From Cytophagaceae bacterium ABcell3 (lineage in GTDB: Bacteria > Bacteroidota > Bacteroidia > Cytophagales > Cytophagaceae), in NCBI GenBank assembly GCA_030913385.1, contig CP133159.1, positions 4,257,001 through 4,321,000 of the forward strand: a stretch of DNA of 64,000 bases. The letters run 5' to 3'. This document shows positions 26,018 through 37,900 of the stretch, piece after piece; position 1 is the first letter of the stretch, and each line of letters opens with the position of its first letter. The notes under the pieces were generated by a model. The model was not told the DNA's origin and made no database searches. It saw only the letters and a program-made list of their open reading frames with translations. The position numbers and the translations under genes were made by a program.

Positions 26018-27115
26018 TCAGACATTAAACCTGAAATGCATAATATCACCATCTTTTACGATGTATTCTTTACCTTCTATAGACATCTTACCAGCCTCTT
26101 TACAAGCATGTTCAGATCCATACTGTTGATAATCCTCAAGTTTCAACACTTCAGCTTTGATAAAGCCTTTTTCGAAATCGGTATGAATCACCCCAGCTGC
26201 CTGAGGCGCCTTCCACCCTCTTTTGATAGTCCAAGCCCTAACCTCGGTTTCACCGGCTGTAAAATATGTAATAAGGTTTAAAATCCTAAACGAAGACTTG
26301 ATCAGTTTAGAGAGCCCTGATTCTTTAAGACCGTACTCATCTAAGAACATGGCTTTATCTTCAGGATCTGTCAGCTCAGCAATCTGCGCCTCTATCGAAG
26401 CAGATACAATTATAACCTCTGCATTTTCATCTGCCACTGAAGCTTTTAGTTCCTCTACATATTTGTTACCAGTGTTTACGGAAGACTCCTCTACATTGGC
26501 TACATAAATCACAGGTTTGGCAGTCAACAAATGTAAGTCTGCAACTACTTTTTGCGATTCCTCATCAAGATCAATAGTCCGGGCACTATTTCCACCCTCA
26601 AAATGATCCTTATATTTTTTTAGGATTTCTACCTCTTTTCTGGCTTTTGCATCGCCAGATTTAGCCATTTTTTCCGCCCTTTGGATTTTTTTCTCCACAG
26701 ACTCCAAATCTTTTAACTGAAGTTCTGTATCAATAATCTCCTTGTCTGCGACAGGGTCAACCTTGCCAGCAACATGCGTTACATTTTCATCTTCAAAGCA
26801 ACGGATAACATGCACAATGGCATCTACCTCTCTAATATTGGCTAGAAATTTATTGCCTAAGCCCTCCCCTTTACTAGCGCCTTTTACCAGACCGGCAATA
26901 TCAACAAACTCAATTACAGCAGGTATAACCTTTTGAGGCTTTACAATTTTTTCGAGTATGTCAAGCCGCTCGTCAGGCACAGTGATAACACCCACATTTG
27001 GTTCAATAGTGCAAAAAGGGTAGTTAGCCGCTTCGGCTTTAGCATTAGATAAAGCATTAAACAAGGTAGACTTGCCTACATTGGGCAACCCTACTATTCC
27101 ACATTGTAATCCCAT
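26018..27115 (-). CDS. ychF: Redox-regulated ATPase YchF (Obg-like, OLA1)
   Basis: A 365-residue P-loop NTPase of the OLA1/YchF group. G1 is GLPNVGKST (residues 8-16), followed by [13 protein letters not shown] and [19 protein letters not shown] (G3). G4 is YVANVEES-like instead of NKxD, consistent with the ATP preference of this family. A coiled-coil insertion lies around 130-170 and a TGS domain ends the protein. It associates with ribosomes and stress responses. Upstream, the terminator of the PUR-family gene separates transcription units; a TATCTTTG at 27232-27239 is a possible but distant -7 element. Confidence 0.95.
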   Translation of the reverse strand: MGLQCGIVGLPNVGKSTLFNALSNAKAEAANYPFCTIEPNVGVITVPDERLDILEKIVKPQKVIPAVIEFVDIAGLVKGASKGEGLGNKFLANIREVDAIVHVIRCFEDENVTHVAGKVDPVADKEIIDTELQLKDLESVEKKIQRAEKMAKSGDAKARKEVEILKKYKDHFEGGNSARTIDLDEESQKVVADLHLLTAKPVIYVANVEESSVNTGNKYVEELKASVADENAEVIIVSASIEAQIAELTDPEDKAMFLDEYGLKESGLSKLIKSSFRILNLITYFTAGETEVRAWTIKRGWKAPQAAGVIHTDFEKGFIKAEVLKLEDYQQYGSEHACKEAGKMSIEGKEYIVKDGDIMHFRFNV

Positions 27116-27278
27116 TAGGTATAAAAAACTTATTTAGGCAGAAAAATTCCTCAAACAATCAAAATTTACTAAGAAACTTCCTCAAAACCGGAAAATGTAC
27201 TAAGACTTTATATAATCCCGGGTTAAAAGTGCAAAGATATAACGGACGGAACAAAAAATCGCAGGAATGTAATAAAAA

Positions 27279-27312
27279 CAAAAAAGCTTCCGGTTTCCAG
27301 AAGCTTTTTTGT
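27279..27312 (-). terminator. Intrinsic terminator of the PUR-family gene
   Basis: A perfect stem (GAAGCTTTTT paired with AAAAAGCTTC, 27281-27290 with 27300-27309) around a 9-nt loop, with A and T runs on both flanks. It lies 21 bp after the stop at 27333 in the minus direction. Confidence 0.85.
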
Positions 27313-27332
27313 TCAAAATATTAGCTTTTAGA

Positions 27333-27671
27333 TTAGTCCCATTTCAGTTCATCATCATCATCGCTTCCTTCAGTCTTCTCTGGCCCTTTGTCAAACTGAG
27401 AAAAGTCTACATCAGGAAGTAACTCAGTCTTAACATGTTCAACTGTTTGGTTCAGGGCTTCAAGGAACTTATTAAAGTCTTCCTTATATAAAAAGATCTT
27501 ATGTTTTTCATAAAAATACCCATCTTCCTTAAACCTTCTTTTACTTTCAGTGATGGTTAAGTAGTAATCATTTGAACGGGTAGACTTAATGTCAAAAAAA
27601 TACGTTCTTTTTCCAGCTCTGACCCTCTGTGAGTAAATTTCTACTTTTTCTTGATCTTTATTCTCTTCCAC
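27333..27671 (-). CDS. PUR family nucleic-acid-binding protein (DUF3276)
   Basis: A 112-residue bacterial homologue of Pur-alpha, a single-stranded nucleic-acid-binding fold. The PUR repeat is visible as KVEIYSQRVRAGKRTYFFD, SNDYYLTITESKRRF and FYEKHKIFLYKEDFNKF, ending in an acidic tail (SDDDDELKWD). In Bacteroidetes it is nearly always a stand-alone small gene; its target is not known to me. A 200-bp AT-rich region lies between it and the divergent DUF58 gene. Confidence 0.88.
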   Translation of the reverse strand: MEENKDQEKVEIYSQRVRAGKRTYFFDIKSTRSNDYYLTITESKRRFKEDGYFYEKHKIFLYKEDFNKFLEALNQTVEHVKTELLPDVDFSQFDKGPEKTEGSDDDDELKWD

Positions 27672-27871
27672 AGTCCTATAATTTTTGTTTAGTAAAGTAA
27701 ATTTATATTAATTAATTGTAGTTTCAAAGAAAAAAGTTTTTATTGACAAAAAAAATTACATTCATTTAATTCTTCTTTTCTTGAACATAAAGATTATAAA
27801 AATCATTGAAAGTTCAGAAATAAAATCATAAAATTAATCAACAATAACTACAAAACTTTTAAAACTGTTTA

Positions 27872-28780
27872 ATGAAAATATCTTTTTCTGAAATCAAAAA
27901 AACAGGCAATATAGAACTTCTAGCCCGGCAAATGGTAGAAGGCTTCATTACAGGCTTGCACAAGTCTCCTTACCACGGGTTTTCGGTAGAGTTTGCCGAG
28001 CATCGTCTTTACAACACAGGTGAAAGTACCAGGCACATTGACTGGAAAGTGTATGGAAGAACCGACCGCCTATACACCAAAAGGTATGAAGAAGAGACGA
28101 ACCTACGGTGCATGCTTTTAATAGACACTTCTTCCTCCATGTACTATCCAGAAAAAGATGCAGGCAAGCTAACTTTTAGCATAATGGCAGCAGCATGTCT
28201 CTCATATATACTTCAAAGACAACGGGATGCGGTCGGAATAACCACATTTTCCAATGAAATAGAGCTTCAGACCGCTATCAAATCAAAACCTGGGCATGTG
28301 CACTCTTTATTTTTGCAATTGGAAAACCTCTTGAGCAGCAAACCTAAGGGTAAAACTTCTTCTGTAGCCCAAAATTTGCACCATATTGCCGATAAACTCA
28401 GCAGAAGGTCTTTGGTTATAATCTTTAGCGACATGTTTGACAACAGCGAAAATCAGGATGAACTGTTTTCTGCCCTTCAACACTTAAAGCACAATAAGCA
28501 CGAAGTGCTGCTCTTTCATGTAAAAGACTCTGAAACAGAGGAGCGATTCAATTTTGATGACAGGCCCTATGAGTTTACGGATATAGAAACAGGCGAGAAA
28601 CTCAAAGTACAGCCCTCACAGGTAAGGGAGCATTATCAAAAAGCTATTAAAGCATATTATGAAGAGTTGAAGCTAAAGTGCGGACAATATAAAATTGATT
28701 TTATACCTGCTGACATTAGGGAAGGCTTTGACCAGGTACTCCTCTCCTATTTGATTAAAAGACAAAAAATGAAAGCATAA
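27872..28780 (+). CDS. DUF58 domain protein with von Willebrand A-like fold
   Basis: A 302-residue cytoplasmic protein. The DUF58 signature is clear: RLYNTGESTRHIDWKVYGRT (about 46-65) followed by the KRYEEETN strand and then the MIDAS-like metal motif DTSSSM (about 88-93). Such proteins usually sit beside a MoxR ATPase and membrane VWA proteins; none of these is adjacent, so this is an isolated copy. Function in the family is poorly defined, with chaperone or complex-assembly roles suggested. It ends directly at a strong terminator shared with the convergent aconitase gene. Confidence 0.85.
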   Translation: MKISFSEIKKTGNIELLARQMVEGFITGLHKSPYHGFSVEFAEHRLYNTGESTRHIDWKVYGRTDRLYTKRYEEETNLRCMLLIDTSSSMYYPEKDAGKLTFSIMAAACLSYILQRQRDAVGITTFSNEIELQTAIKSKPGHVHSLFLQLENLLSSKPKGKTSSVAQNLHHIADKLSRRSLVIIFSDMFDNSENQDELFSALQHLKHNKHEVLLFHVKDSETEERFNFDDRPYEFTDIETGEKLKVQPSQVREHYQKAIKAYYEELKLKCGQYKIDFIPADIREGFDQVLLSYLIKRQKMKA

Positions 28781-28812
28781 AAAAAGCCCCTGAAAAACAG
28801 GGGCTTTTTTAT
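28781..28812. terminator. Bidirectional terminator between DUF58 gene and aconitase
   Basis: AAAAAGCCCCTG pairs perfectly with CAGGGGCTTTTT around an AAAAA loop; flanking A and T runs let it serve both strands. It follows the DUF58 stop immediately and lies 18 bp from the aconitase stop. Confidence 0.9.
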
Positions 28813-28829
28813 TTATACAATTTTAAGGA

Positions 28830-31100
28830 TTAAGCTCCTTTTTCCTGCATCTTAATTAAGTTAAGCGCGGAACCAGCTTTAAACCACTCGATTTGTCCTT
28901 TGTTATAGGTATGGGTTACAGTAATTTCGTCTTTAGAACCATCTTTATGGTTAAGCACTACTGTTAACGGCTTACCAGGAGCAAAAGAAGTCAATCCAAC
29001 GATGTCGATAGTATCATCTTCTTGAACTTTGTCATAATCAGCCGGATCAGCAAAAGTCAAAGCAAGCATACCTTGCTTCTTAAGGTTTGTTTCATGGATC
29101 CTAGCAAATGACTTAACAATAATTGCCCTAACACCTAAATGACGAGGCTCCATAGCGGCATGCTCTCTGGAAGAACCTTCACCATAATTGTTATCACCTA
29201 CAACCACAGAACCTATACCTGCTGCTTTATAAGCTCTCGCAGTAGCAGGAACCTCACCTGTTTCGCCAGTCAATTGGTTTTTAACCGAGTTTGTGCTCTC
29301 GTTAAAGTAGTTAACGGCACCGATCAACATGTTGTTGGAGATATTATCTAAGTGACCTCTAAACTTAAGCCAAGGACCAGCCATAGAAATATGGTCAGTA
29401 GTACATTTTCCTTTAGCTTTAATAAGAAGCTTCATACCTTTCAGGTCAGCGCCATCCCAAGGAGAGAAAGGCTCAAGAAGCTGTAACCTCTTAGAGTCAG
29501 GATTAACAATCACCTCTACCCCACTACCATCTTCAGCCGGATCTTGATAACCAGCATCTTCTACAGCAAACCCTTTCGTAGGCAATTCTACACCTTTAGG
29601 TTCATCAAGCATAACTTCCTCACCATTTTCATTTACCAGTTTATCCTTAAGAGGATTGAAGGTAAGGTCACCTGCAATAGAGAAAGCAGTTACAATTTCA
29701 GGAGATGCTACAAAAGCGTGGGTATTAGGGTTACCATCATTTCTTTTTGCAAAGTTTCTGTTAAATGAGGTAATGATGGAGTTTTTACGATTAGGATCAT
29801 CTGTATGTCTTGCCCACTGGCCAATACAAGGCCCACAAGCATTGGCAAGTACTACACCTCCAATTTGATCAAAAACCTCTAATAATCCGTCTCTTTCGGT
29901 AGTGAACCTAACCATTTCAGAGCCTGGAGTAACGGTATATTCAGATTTTACCTTAAGCTTTTTCTCAGAAGCTTGTTTAGCTACAGAAGCAGCCCTAGTA
30001 ATATCTTCATAAGAAGAGTTTGTACAAGAGCCGATTAGGCCAACATCAAGCTTAGCAGGCCAGCCTTTTTCTTTAACAGCTTTACTGAATTCAGAAATTG
30101 GCCAAGCGGCATCTGGCGTGAAAGGGCCATTTACATGAGGCTCAAGCTCAGAAAGGTCAATTTCAATCAGTTGGTCAAAATATTTGTCAGGGTTGGCATA
30201 TACTTCATCATCAGCACGAAGATTTGCAGAAGCTTTTTCTGCTTCGGCTGCCACATCAGCCCTAGAAGTAGACTCTAGGTATTTTTTCATGCTGTTGTCA
30301 TAAGCAAATACCGAAGTAGTAGCCCCGATTTCAGCACCCATGTTACAAATAGTCGCTTTACCTGTACATGACAAGTTCTCAGCACCTTCCCCAAAATACT
30401 CAACAATAGCACCAGTACCACCACTAACGGTAAGTATACCAGCCACTTTAAGTATCACATCTTTAGCAGAAGTCCAACCGTTCTGCTTTCCTGTTAATTT
30501 TACACCGATAAGCTTAGGAAACTTAAGCTCCCAAGGCATTCCAGCCATAACATCTACTGCATCAGCACCACCAACACCAATAGCAACCATACCCAAGCCA
30601 CCGGCATTTGGAGTATGAGAGTCAGTACCGATCATCATTCCACCAGGGAAAGCATAGTTTTCTAGAACTACTTGGTGAATAATACCCGCACCTGGCTTCC
30701 AGAAGCCAATTCCATATTTATTACTTACAGAAGCAAGAAAGTCATACACTTCCTTGTTTACACTGTTTGCAGTTTCAAGGTCTTTTTTTGCACCTGACTC
30801 TGCCTGAATAAGGTGGTCACAGTGCACAGTAGAAGGAACCGCTACTTGAGGTTTCCCAGCTGACATAAACTGAAGCAAAGCCATTTGTGCAGTAGCATCT
30901 TGCATAGCCACCCTGTCTGGCGAAAACTCAACATAAGACTTTCCTCTTTCATAACCTTCGGAAGGGTTTCCGGCATATAGGTGAGAATAAAGAATCTTTT
31001 CTGTCAGAGTCAAAGGTCTGCCCACAATTTTTCTGGCTGCTTCCACGCGTTCACCAATACGCGAATACACAGCCCTGATCATATCAATATCAAAAGCCAT
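28830..31100 (-). CDS. Aconitate hydratase
   Basis: A 756-residue aconitase of the mitochondrial-like class, isomerising citrate to isocitrate in the TCA cycle. The three Cys ligands of its 4Fe-4S cluster are in GSCTNSS (about residue 357) and ACGPCIGQW (about 420-423). The swivelling C-terminal domain contains [15 protein letters not shown], with the substrate-binding SSRE segment. It is alone in its transcription unit. A TAACTTTG box lies about 50 bp upstream of the ATG at 31100. Confidence 0.95.
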   Translation of the reverse strand: MAFDIDMIRAVYSRIGERVEAARKIVGRPLTLTEKILYSHLYAGNPSEGYERGKSYVEFSPDRVAMQDATAQMALLQFMSAGKPQVAVPSTVHCDHLIQAESGAKKDLETANSVNKEVYDFLASVSNKYGIGFWKPGAGIIHQVVLENYAFPGGMMIGTDSHTPNAGGLGMVAIGVGGADAVDVMAGMPWELKFPKLIGVKLTGKQNGWTSAKDVILKVAGILTVSGGTGAIVEYFGEGAENLSCTGKATICNMGAEIGATTSVFAYDNSMKKYLESTSRADVAAEAEKASANLRADDEVYANPDKYFDQLIEIDLSELEPHVNGPFTPDAAWPISEFSKAVKEKGWPAKLDVGLIGSCTNSSYEDITRAASVAKQASEKKLKVKSEYTVTPGSEMVRFTTERDGLLEVFDQIGGVVLANACGPCIGQWARHTDDPNRKNSIITSFNRNFAKRNDGNPNTHAFVASPEIVTAFSIAGDLTFNPLKDKLVNENGEEVMLDEPKGVELPTKGFAVEDAGYQDPAEDGSGVEVIVNPDSKRLQLLEPFSPWDGADLKGMKLLIKAKGKCTTDHISMAGPWLKFRGHLDNISNNMLIGAVNYFNESTNSVKNQLTGETGEVPATARAYKAAGIGSVVVGDNNYGEGSSREHAAMEPRHLGVRAIIVKSFARIHETNLKKQGMLALTFADPADYDKVQEDDTIDIVGLTSFAPGKPLTVVLNHKDGSKDEITVTHTYNKGQIEWFKAGSALNLIKMQEKGA

Positions 31101-31149
31101 ATTGTAAAAGGGGGTTTTGTGAAATATTTATAAAATTCTGCTAAAAAAG

Positions 31150-31157
31150 CAAAGTTA
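31150..31157 (-). promoter_or_regulatory. Candidate -7 box for aconitase
   Basis: TAACTTTG on the minus strand matches TANNTTTG, 49 bp before the ATG. The expected -33 position reads ATTT, a poor match to TTTG. Confidence 0.4.
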
Positions 31158-31312
31158 CAAAAAGAATTAAATAATAAAATATTTTTCAACAATGAGCCTT
31201 TGGAATGCAAAAAACAAACAAAAAATTACTCGCCTGATAAAAGCACCGAAAACCCCTTTCAGTAATACTGCGTAAGAAGAAAAGTAAAATAAAATTAACC
31301 AAAGCATAGATT

Positions 31313-31924
31313 ATGCAACATCCAGAAACAGGTTCATATTGCATTAATAAACAGAGACAAAGGAGCAATAGGCTTTTTTGGATGGCAATATTTTTACTTG
31401 CTTTCGCCCCCCAAACTTTGCTTTACGCCCAAAATGCCAAGGGAAAAGACTGCAACAGCCCCATCATTCTAGAAAATAAATCTTCGATTTCTGAAAGTGT
31501 TGACAAAATTGACCGTGGACAAGTAAATGACCTGGCTGGGGAAAACAGCCCTAGCTGTCTGGTTAAAGGAGAAAAATACCCCTTCTGGTATCAGTTTACC
31601 GCTTCAAAAAACAGTTCTCTTTCATTTAACATAGAAGGTACCGATGGAACCAATTGGGATTGGGTGATTTATGAACTCACTGACAACTGTGAAAACAAAA
31701 TAGAACTAGCCTGCAATGGGGCTTTAAACATGATTTGTAGCAATACGGGTGCATCCACGACAAGAAAGAACTCGTATAACCCTCAAGTGTGTGATGAGTC
31801 TAATCCATTTAACGATGATATTAACTTAAATAAAGGCTCAACTTACATACTTTTTCTTAATTGCACTGATTGTCGTCAAGGAGATTCTTTCAACCTCACA
31901 TTTGATGGAAGAGGTCGCTTCTAA
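31313..31924 (+). CDS. Secreted Cys-rich protein, paralogue of the adhesin N-terminal domain
   Basis: A 203-residue exported protein; the first ATG gives a basic region (KQRQRSNR) then a hydrophobic core ending in LLYAQ, so I prefer it over the ATG at 31382. The mature part aligns by eye with residues 25-195 of the next gene: PFWYQFTASKNSSLSFNIEG matches PFWYQFTVENSGTFEMFIED, then WDWVIYELT/WDFVLYDKS, an IEXACN Cys stretch, and a closing YILFLNCTDCRQGDSF/YVIFINGVDTRPGDGF. This resembles a PPC-like beta-sandwich often found at the front of Bacteroidetes surface proteins. There is no T9SS C-terminal sorting domain. It precedes the adhesin by 9 bp. Confidence 0.7.
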   Translation: MQHPETGSYCINKQRQRSNRLFWMAIFLLAFAPQTLLYAQNAKGKDCNSPIILENKSSISESVDKIDRGQVNDLAGENSPSCLVKGEKYPFWYQFTASKNSSLSFNIEGTDGTNWDWVIYELTDNCENKIELACNGALNMICSNTGASTTRKNSYNPQVCDESNPFNDDINLNKGSTYILFLNCTDCRQGDSFNLTFDGRGRF

Positions 31925-31933
31925 TCATTAGTT

Positions 31934-34900
31934 ATGAAATTTTTACGTTCCATATTGCTTTTAATTCTTTCATTAGCTTCTGCAGACGCGGTAGCTCAGA
32001 TACATGCTACCCGCGACTGTAATACTGCCACTACTCTATGTTCTAACGAAACGATCTATGATACGATCTTAAACCCTGTAGCACCAGAACAAATATATGG
32101 ATATGTTTTAGATGTCCCATCAGGTCAAGGCGCCTCTTGCTTTGGAAACAAAGGTGAAAGAAGGCCATTTTGGTATCAGTTTACAGTAGAAAACTCAGGA
32201 ACTTTCGAAATGTTCATTGAAGATGACATTATGGGCGACTGGGATTTTGTTCTTTATGACAAAAGCAACGGTTGCGGAAAGGACAACTGGGTTGAAATCG
32301 CCTGTAATGCCTCTGACGATATCTTTAACCAAACAGGTATTTCAACAGAAAGGTATGAAAGTTGGGAGTCTTCTTTCTCTCTTGTTAACCCATGGCACCC
32401 TACGGTAGAGTTGACGGAAGGGAATACTTATGTCATATTCATTAATGGTGTAGACACGAGGCCGGGTGATGGATTCAGGCTTTCCTTTGGGGGAACTGTG
32501 AACTTTAAAGATATTGAGGTTAGTTTCTCTCCTGACGCAAACCCTTCTTGTCCGGGGAGAGAAATAACTTTTACCAATACATCAACCTACCCTTCCGGGG
32601 AAATGTCTTATTTATGGGACTTTGGCGATGGAAATACCGATACTTCTGAACATGCGACCCACACCTACGACGAACCTGGTTCATACTGGGTCAAGTTGAC
32701 TATAGATAACGGTTCTTGTATAGATGAAGACAGCGTACAGGTCGATATCGACATTCCCGATATGGCTGATGCTGGACCAGATCAAAGTATATGCTATGGG
32801 ATAAACACTGAGTTAAGTGGCGCTGGAGGAGTTTCCTACTCCTGGACTCCTTCCGAATCACTAAGCGATGCAAACATTGCCAACCCAGTAGCCTCCCCTA
32901 CTCAAACCACAGATTATGTGTTAACAGTAACCGATGATATTGGCTGTGTCGACACTGACACTGTTACAGTAGAAGTTACTTATATAGATGTAGACGCAGG
33001 TGATGATCATGAAGTTTGCCCAGGCGACACGGTACAATTTTCAGCTTCGGGAGGTGTCGAATACCAGTGGCTTCCTGACAACGGCTCTTTAAGCCAAAAT
33101 GATATTTACAACCCAAGTGCTTCTCCAGTCGAAACCACCACCTATCAGGTGACTATCACTGATGAGGATGGCTGTATCAATTATGATTCACTGACGGTTT
33201 CTGTTTTTGACCCACCTGTAGCAGATGCAGGTGAAGATGAAGCTATTTGCTATGGGTTAACAACCCAGCTAAATGCTTCTGGTGGTATTGCTTACGAGTG
33301 GTCGCCTGCAGAAGGGTTAAGCGATACTGATATTGCAAACCCTGTAGCCTCTCCAAACCAGACAACTACCTATGTAGTATCAGTAACTGGAGAAAACGGC
33401 TGCGTAAGCCAAGACTCTGTAACGGTCACTGTTAATTACATAGAAGTGGATGCAGGCGAAGACCAAGATATCTGCTATGGCACAACGGCTGAACTTGAAG
33501 CTTCTGGCGGTGTGGAATACTCATGGTCTCCTAGCAGTACACTCTCTACAAACAATGTTGCTGACCCTACCGCTTCACCAGAGGAAACAACAACATATAC
33601 AGTAACTGTCACTGACGAAGACGGCTGTATTAATTATGACAGTGTTACAATCCAAGTATCTTATATTGAAGTAAGTGCAGGCGAAGATGTTATCATTTGC
33701 CAAGGTGACACTGCGCAATTAGAAGCGCAAGGTGGTTCTCAATATTCATGGTCACCTACCGCAGGGTTGAACAATGCAGAAATATATAACCCAGAAGCTT
33801 CACCTTTAGAAACAACTGAGTATATCGTTACTGTGACCGATGATGAAGGTTGCGTTAACTACGATACTGTTTTGGTTCAGGTAAACCCTGTTCCGAACAT
33901 TGATGCTGGTGAAGATGAAACAATTTGTAATGGCCTTACGACACAACTTAACGCATCAGGCACAGCATCTTCATGGTCTTGGAGTCCAAGTGAAGGTTTA
34001 TCTGCCACAGATGTTCAAAATCCAGAAGCGTCACCATCTGTTACGACTACCTATACTGTCATTGCTACCAATGAATTTGAATGTAGCTCTCACGATGAAG
34101 TTACTGTAAATGTAACTTACATAGAAGTAGATGCGGGCGAGGATCAAGAGATTTGCTACGGAACGTCTACTCAGCTAACGGCCACAGGTGGTGTTGATTA
34201 CCTATGGTCTCCGTCAACACATCTGTCTGATGAAAACATTGCAAATCCAGAAGCGTCACCAGAGGAAACAACCGAATACATCGTGAACGTAACTGATGAA
34301 AATGGTTGTATCAACAGTGACACTGTTACCGTTGATGTATATTTTATAGATATTACCACAGGTGATGACCAGACTATTTGCGAAGGAGATACCGTAGAAC
34401 TGGAAGCAACTGGCGGCACAAATTTCTCTTGGACTCCTTCTGAAAGCTTGTTAAATGAAAATACTGCTACACCTTCTGCTTTTCCTGAAGAAACAACCGC
34501 TTATATAGTCACAGTAGAAGACGCAGAAGGCTGTATCAACTATGATACCGTCACTGTAGTTGTCAACCCTAAACCTACCATTGATGCGGGGGAAGATCAG
34601 GAAATCTGTTATGGAAACTCTGCACAACTAACAGCCACAGGTGGTATTGATTACCAATGGTCTCCATCAGCAACTTTGTCTGAAGACAACATTGCTGACC
34701 CAATAGCTTCTCCTGAGCAGTCAACTGTTTATACCGTATTGGGGGTTGACGAAAACGGCTGTGAGAATAAGGATAGTGTTGAAGTACAGGTAACACTTAT
34801 AGAAGTATCCACCTCAGACGATCAGGAAATATGCCTTGGTGATTCTGTGCAGCTTACAGCTTCAGGAGGGTCTCAATACTCTTGGACTCCCACTGAGACT

Positions 34901-37900
34901 TTAAACAATGCAGAAATAGAGGATCCGATAGCAACACCACAGGAAACAACCACTTATTATGTGACCATAACAGATACAGAAGGCTGCGTAAACTATGATT
35001 CTGTAACTGTAGTTGTCAATCCGATACCTGTATTGGATGCCGGGGAGAACCAAAGTATATGCTTTGGAACTTCTGCCCAACTAAACGCAAATGGTGGTGG
35101 CAATAACTACCTGTGGACACCTGCTACCGGTCTTTCTGATGCAGAAGTCTCTAACCCTACTGCTACCCCATCAGAAACAACAACCTATACAGTTATTACA
35201 ACAGATAATAATGGTTGCAGCAATAGCGATGAGGTGACTGTAGAGGTTACATATATTGAAGTGAGCGCAGGCGAAGATCAAACTATATGCCATGGCACCT
35301 CTGCTCAACTTGAAGCAACTGGCGGCGATAACTATAGTTGGTCTTCTAACCCAACACTTTCTGATGAAAATATTGCTAACCCTATAGCAACTCCTTCGGA
35401 TACCACCACGTATTTTGTAACCGTAACAGATGCCAACGGGTGTCAAAACACTGATTCTGTAACTGTAAACGTAGACTATATTGAAGTAGACGCGGGCGAA
35501 GACCAAGTGATCTGTTTTGGGGATTCGGCACAGCTTGAAGCTTCTGGCGGCGAGACTTACTCATGGACTCCGGCAGGCTCATTGAACAATGCTGAAATTG
35601 CCGACCCAGTCGCTAACCCTACGGAGACCACCCAGTACATCGTGACTATTACAGATGCTGAAGGATGTGTCAATACAGATTCCATTACAGTACAGGTAAA
35701 CCCTGTTCCTGTAGCTGATGCGGGAGACGACCAAGTATCTTGCCAAGGCGTACCTGTCCAGCTAAATGCCACCGGTGGAGATACCTACTCTTGGTCACCG
35801 GCTGAATCATTGTCAGATGCCTCCGTTGCCGACCCGGAAGCTACACCTCAAGAAACCACTACCTACACGGTAATCGTTACCGATGAAAATGGGTGTTCCA
35901 GCTCCGATGAGGTCACTGTCACCATTGAGCAAATTGAAGTGAACGCTGGCGAGGACCAAACCATTTGTTTTGGGGACTCTGTTCAGTTCGAGGCAACAGG
36001 CGGCACATCATATACATGGAACCACGAAGAAACCCTCTCGGATGCCAATGTAAGCAACCCTTATGCTTCGCCGGAAACTACTACAAAGTATGTAGTTACC
36101 ATCACTGATAAAGATGGCTGTATGAACACCGATACCTTGACCGTAACTGTGAACCAACTGCCAATGGTAGATGCGGGAGACGATCAGGAGGTCTGCAACG
36201 GACTTTCTGCCCAGCTCAGCGGTGCTGGTGACGGTGACCTGCTTTGGGCACCGGAGGAAACCCTTTCCGCTACAGATATTGAAAACCCGGTAGCCACCAC
36301 TTCACAAACTACTGTTTACACCTTGACCGTGACAGATGCCAACGGGTGTCAAAACACTGATTCTGTAACTGTCAACGTAGACTATATTGAAGTAGACGCG
36401 GGCGAAGACCAAGTAATTTGTTTTGGGGATTCGGCACAGCTTGAAGCTTCTGGCGGCGAGACTTACTCATGGACTCCTGCAGGCTCATTGAACAATGCTG
36501 AAATTGCCAACCCTGTCGCTGACCCTACGGAAACCACCCAGTACATCGTGACCATTACCGATGCTGAAGGGTGTGTCAATATGGATTCCATTACGGTACA
36601 GGTAAACCCTGTTCCTGTAGCTGATGCGGGAGACGACCAAGTATCTTGCCAAGGCGTACCTGTCCAGCTAAATGCCACCGGTGGAGATACCTACTCTTGG
36701 TCACCGGCTGAATCCTTGTCTGATGCCTCCGTTGCCGACCCAGAAGCTACACCGCAAGAAACCACTACCTACACGGTAACCGTTACCGATGAAAATGGTT
36801 GTTCCAGCTCCGATGAGGTTACTGTAACCATTGAGCAAATTGAAGTGAACGCTGGCGAGGACCAAACCATTTGTTTTGGGGATTCTGTTCAGTTCGAGGC
36901 AACTGGCGGAACAACATACACATGGAACAACCAAGAAACCCTTTCGGATGCCAATGTAAGCAACCCTTATGCTTCGCCGGAAACTACTACAGATTATGTA
37001 GCTACCATCACTGATGAAGATGGCTGTATGAATACCGATACCTTGACTGTAACGGTGAATCAACTGCCAATGGTAGATGCGGGAGACGATCAGGAAGTTT
37101 GCAACGGACTTTCTGCCCAGCTCAGCGGTTCTGGTGACGGTGACCTGCTTTGGGCACCGGAGGAAACCCTTTCCGCTACAGATATTGAAAACCCGGTAGC
37201 CACCACTTCACAAACTACTGTTTACACCTTGACCGTGACAGATGCTAACGGGTGTCAAAACACCGACTCTGTAACCGTCAGCGTAAACTTTATTGAAGTA
37301 GACGCAGGCGAAGACCAAGTAATTTGTAACGGTGTATCAGCGCAGCTAAACGCCTCTGGCGGGGTTTCCTATAATTGGACACCTTCTGAAACTTTATCAG
37401 ACCCAACTACAGCCAATCCTGTGGCAACCCCTCAACAAACCACAGAATATGCAGTAGAGGTAACCGATGCAGATGGATGTATAAATTCTGACACAATTAT
37501 AGTCTCCGTGACTTATATAGAAGTAAGTGCTGGCGAAGATCAAGATGTCTGTTTTGGAAACACAGTACAACTGGAAGCCAGTGGAGGCGCCAGCTACTTA
37601 TGGTCACCTGAAGACGAGCTGTCAGACAACAGCATAAGCAATCCTACAGCCGCCCCTTCCGACACCACAGACTTCATTGTCACTGTTACCGATGCCGAGG
37701 GTTGTGTCAACACAGACACGGTGCGTGTCAATGTAACCTTCATTGAAGTAAGCGCTGGACCAGACCAGTATATCTGTGAAGGTGCAGGCGACTCTGTACA
37801 ACTGTCTGCTTCGGGCGGAGTTAGCTTTACTTGGTTCCCTGATGAACTGGTCAATATCAACAATATACAGGAACCTGTTGCTAGCATTTCCGAAACTACA

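Noticed and set aside
35557-36678. Matching antisense open frames at 35557-35772 and 36463-36678
   Set aside because: They are shadows of the adhesin repeats and recur only because of the 906-bp duplication.
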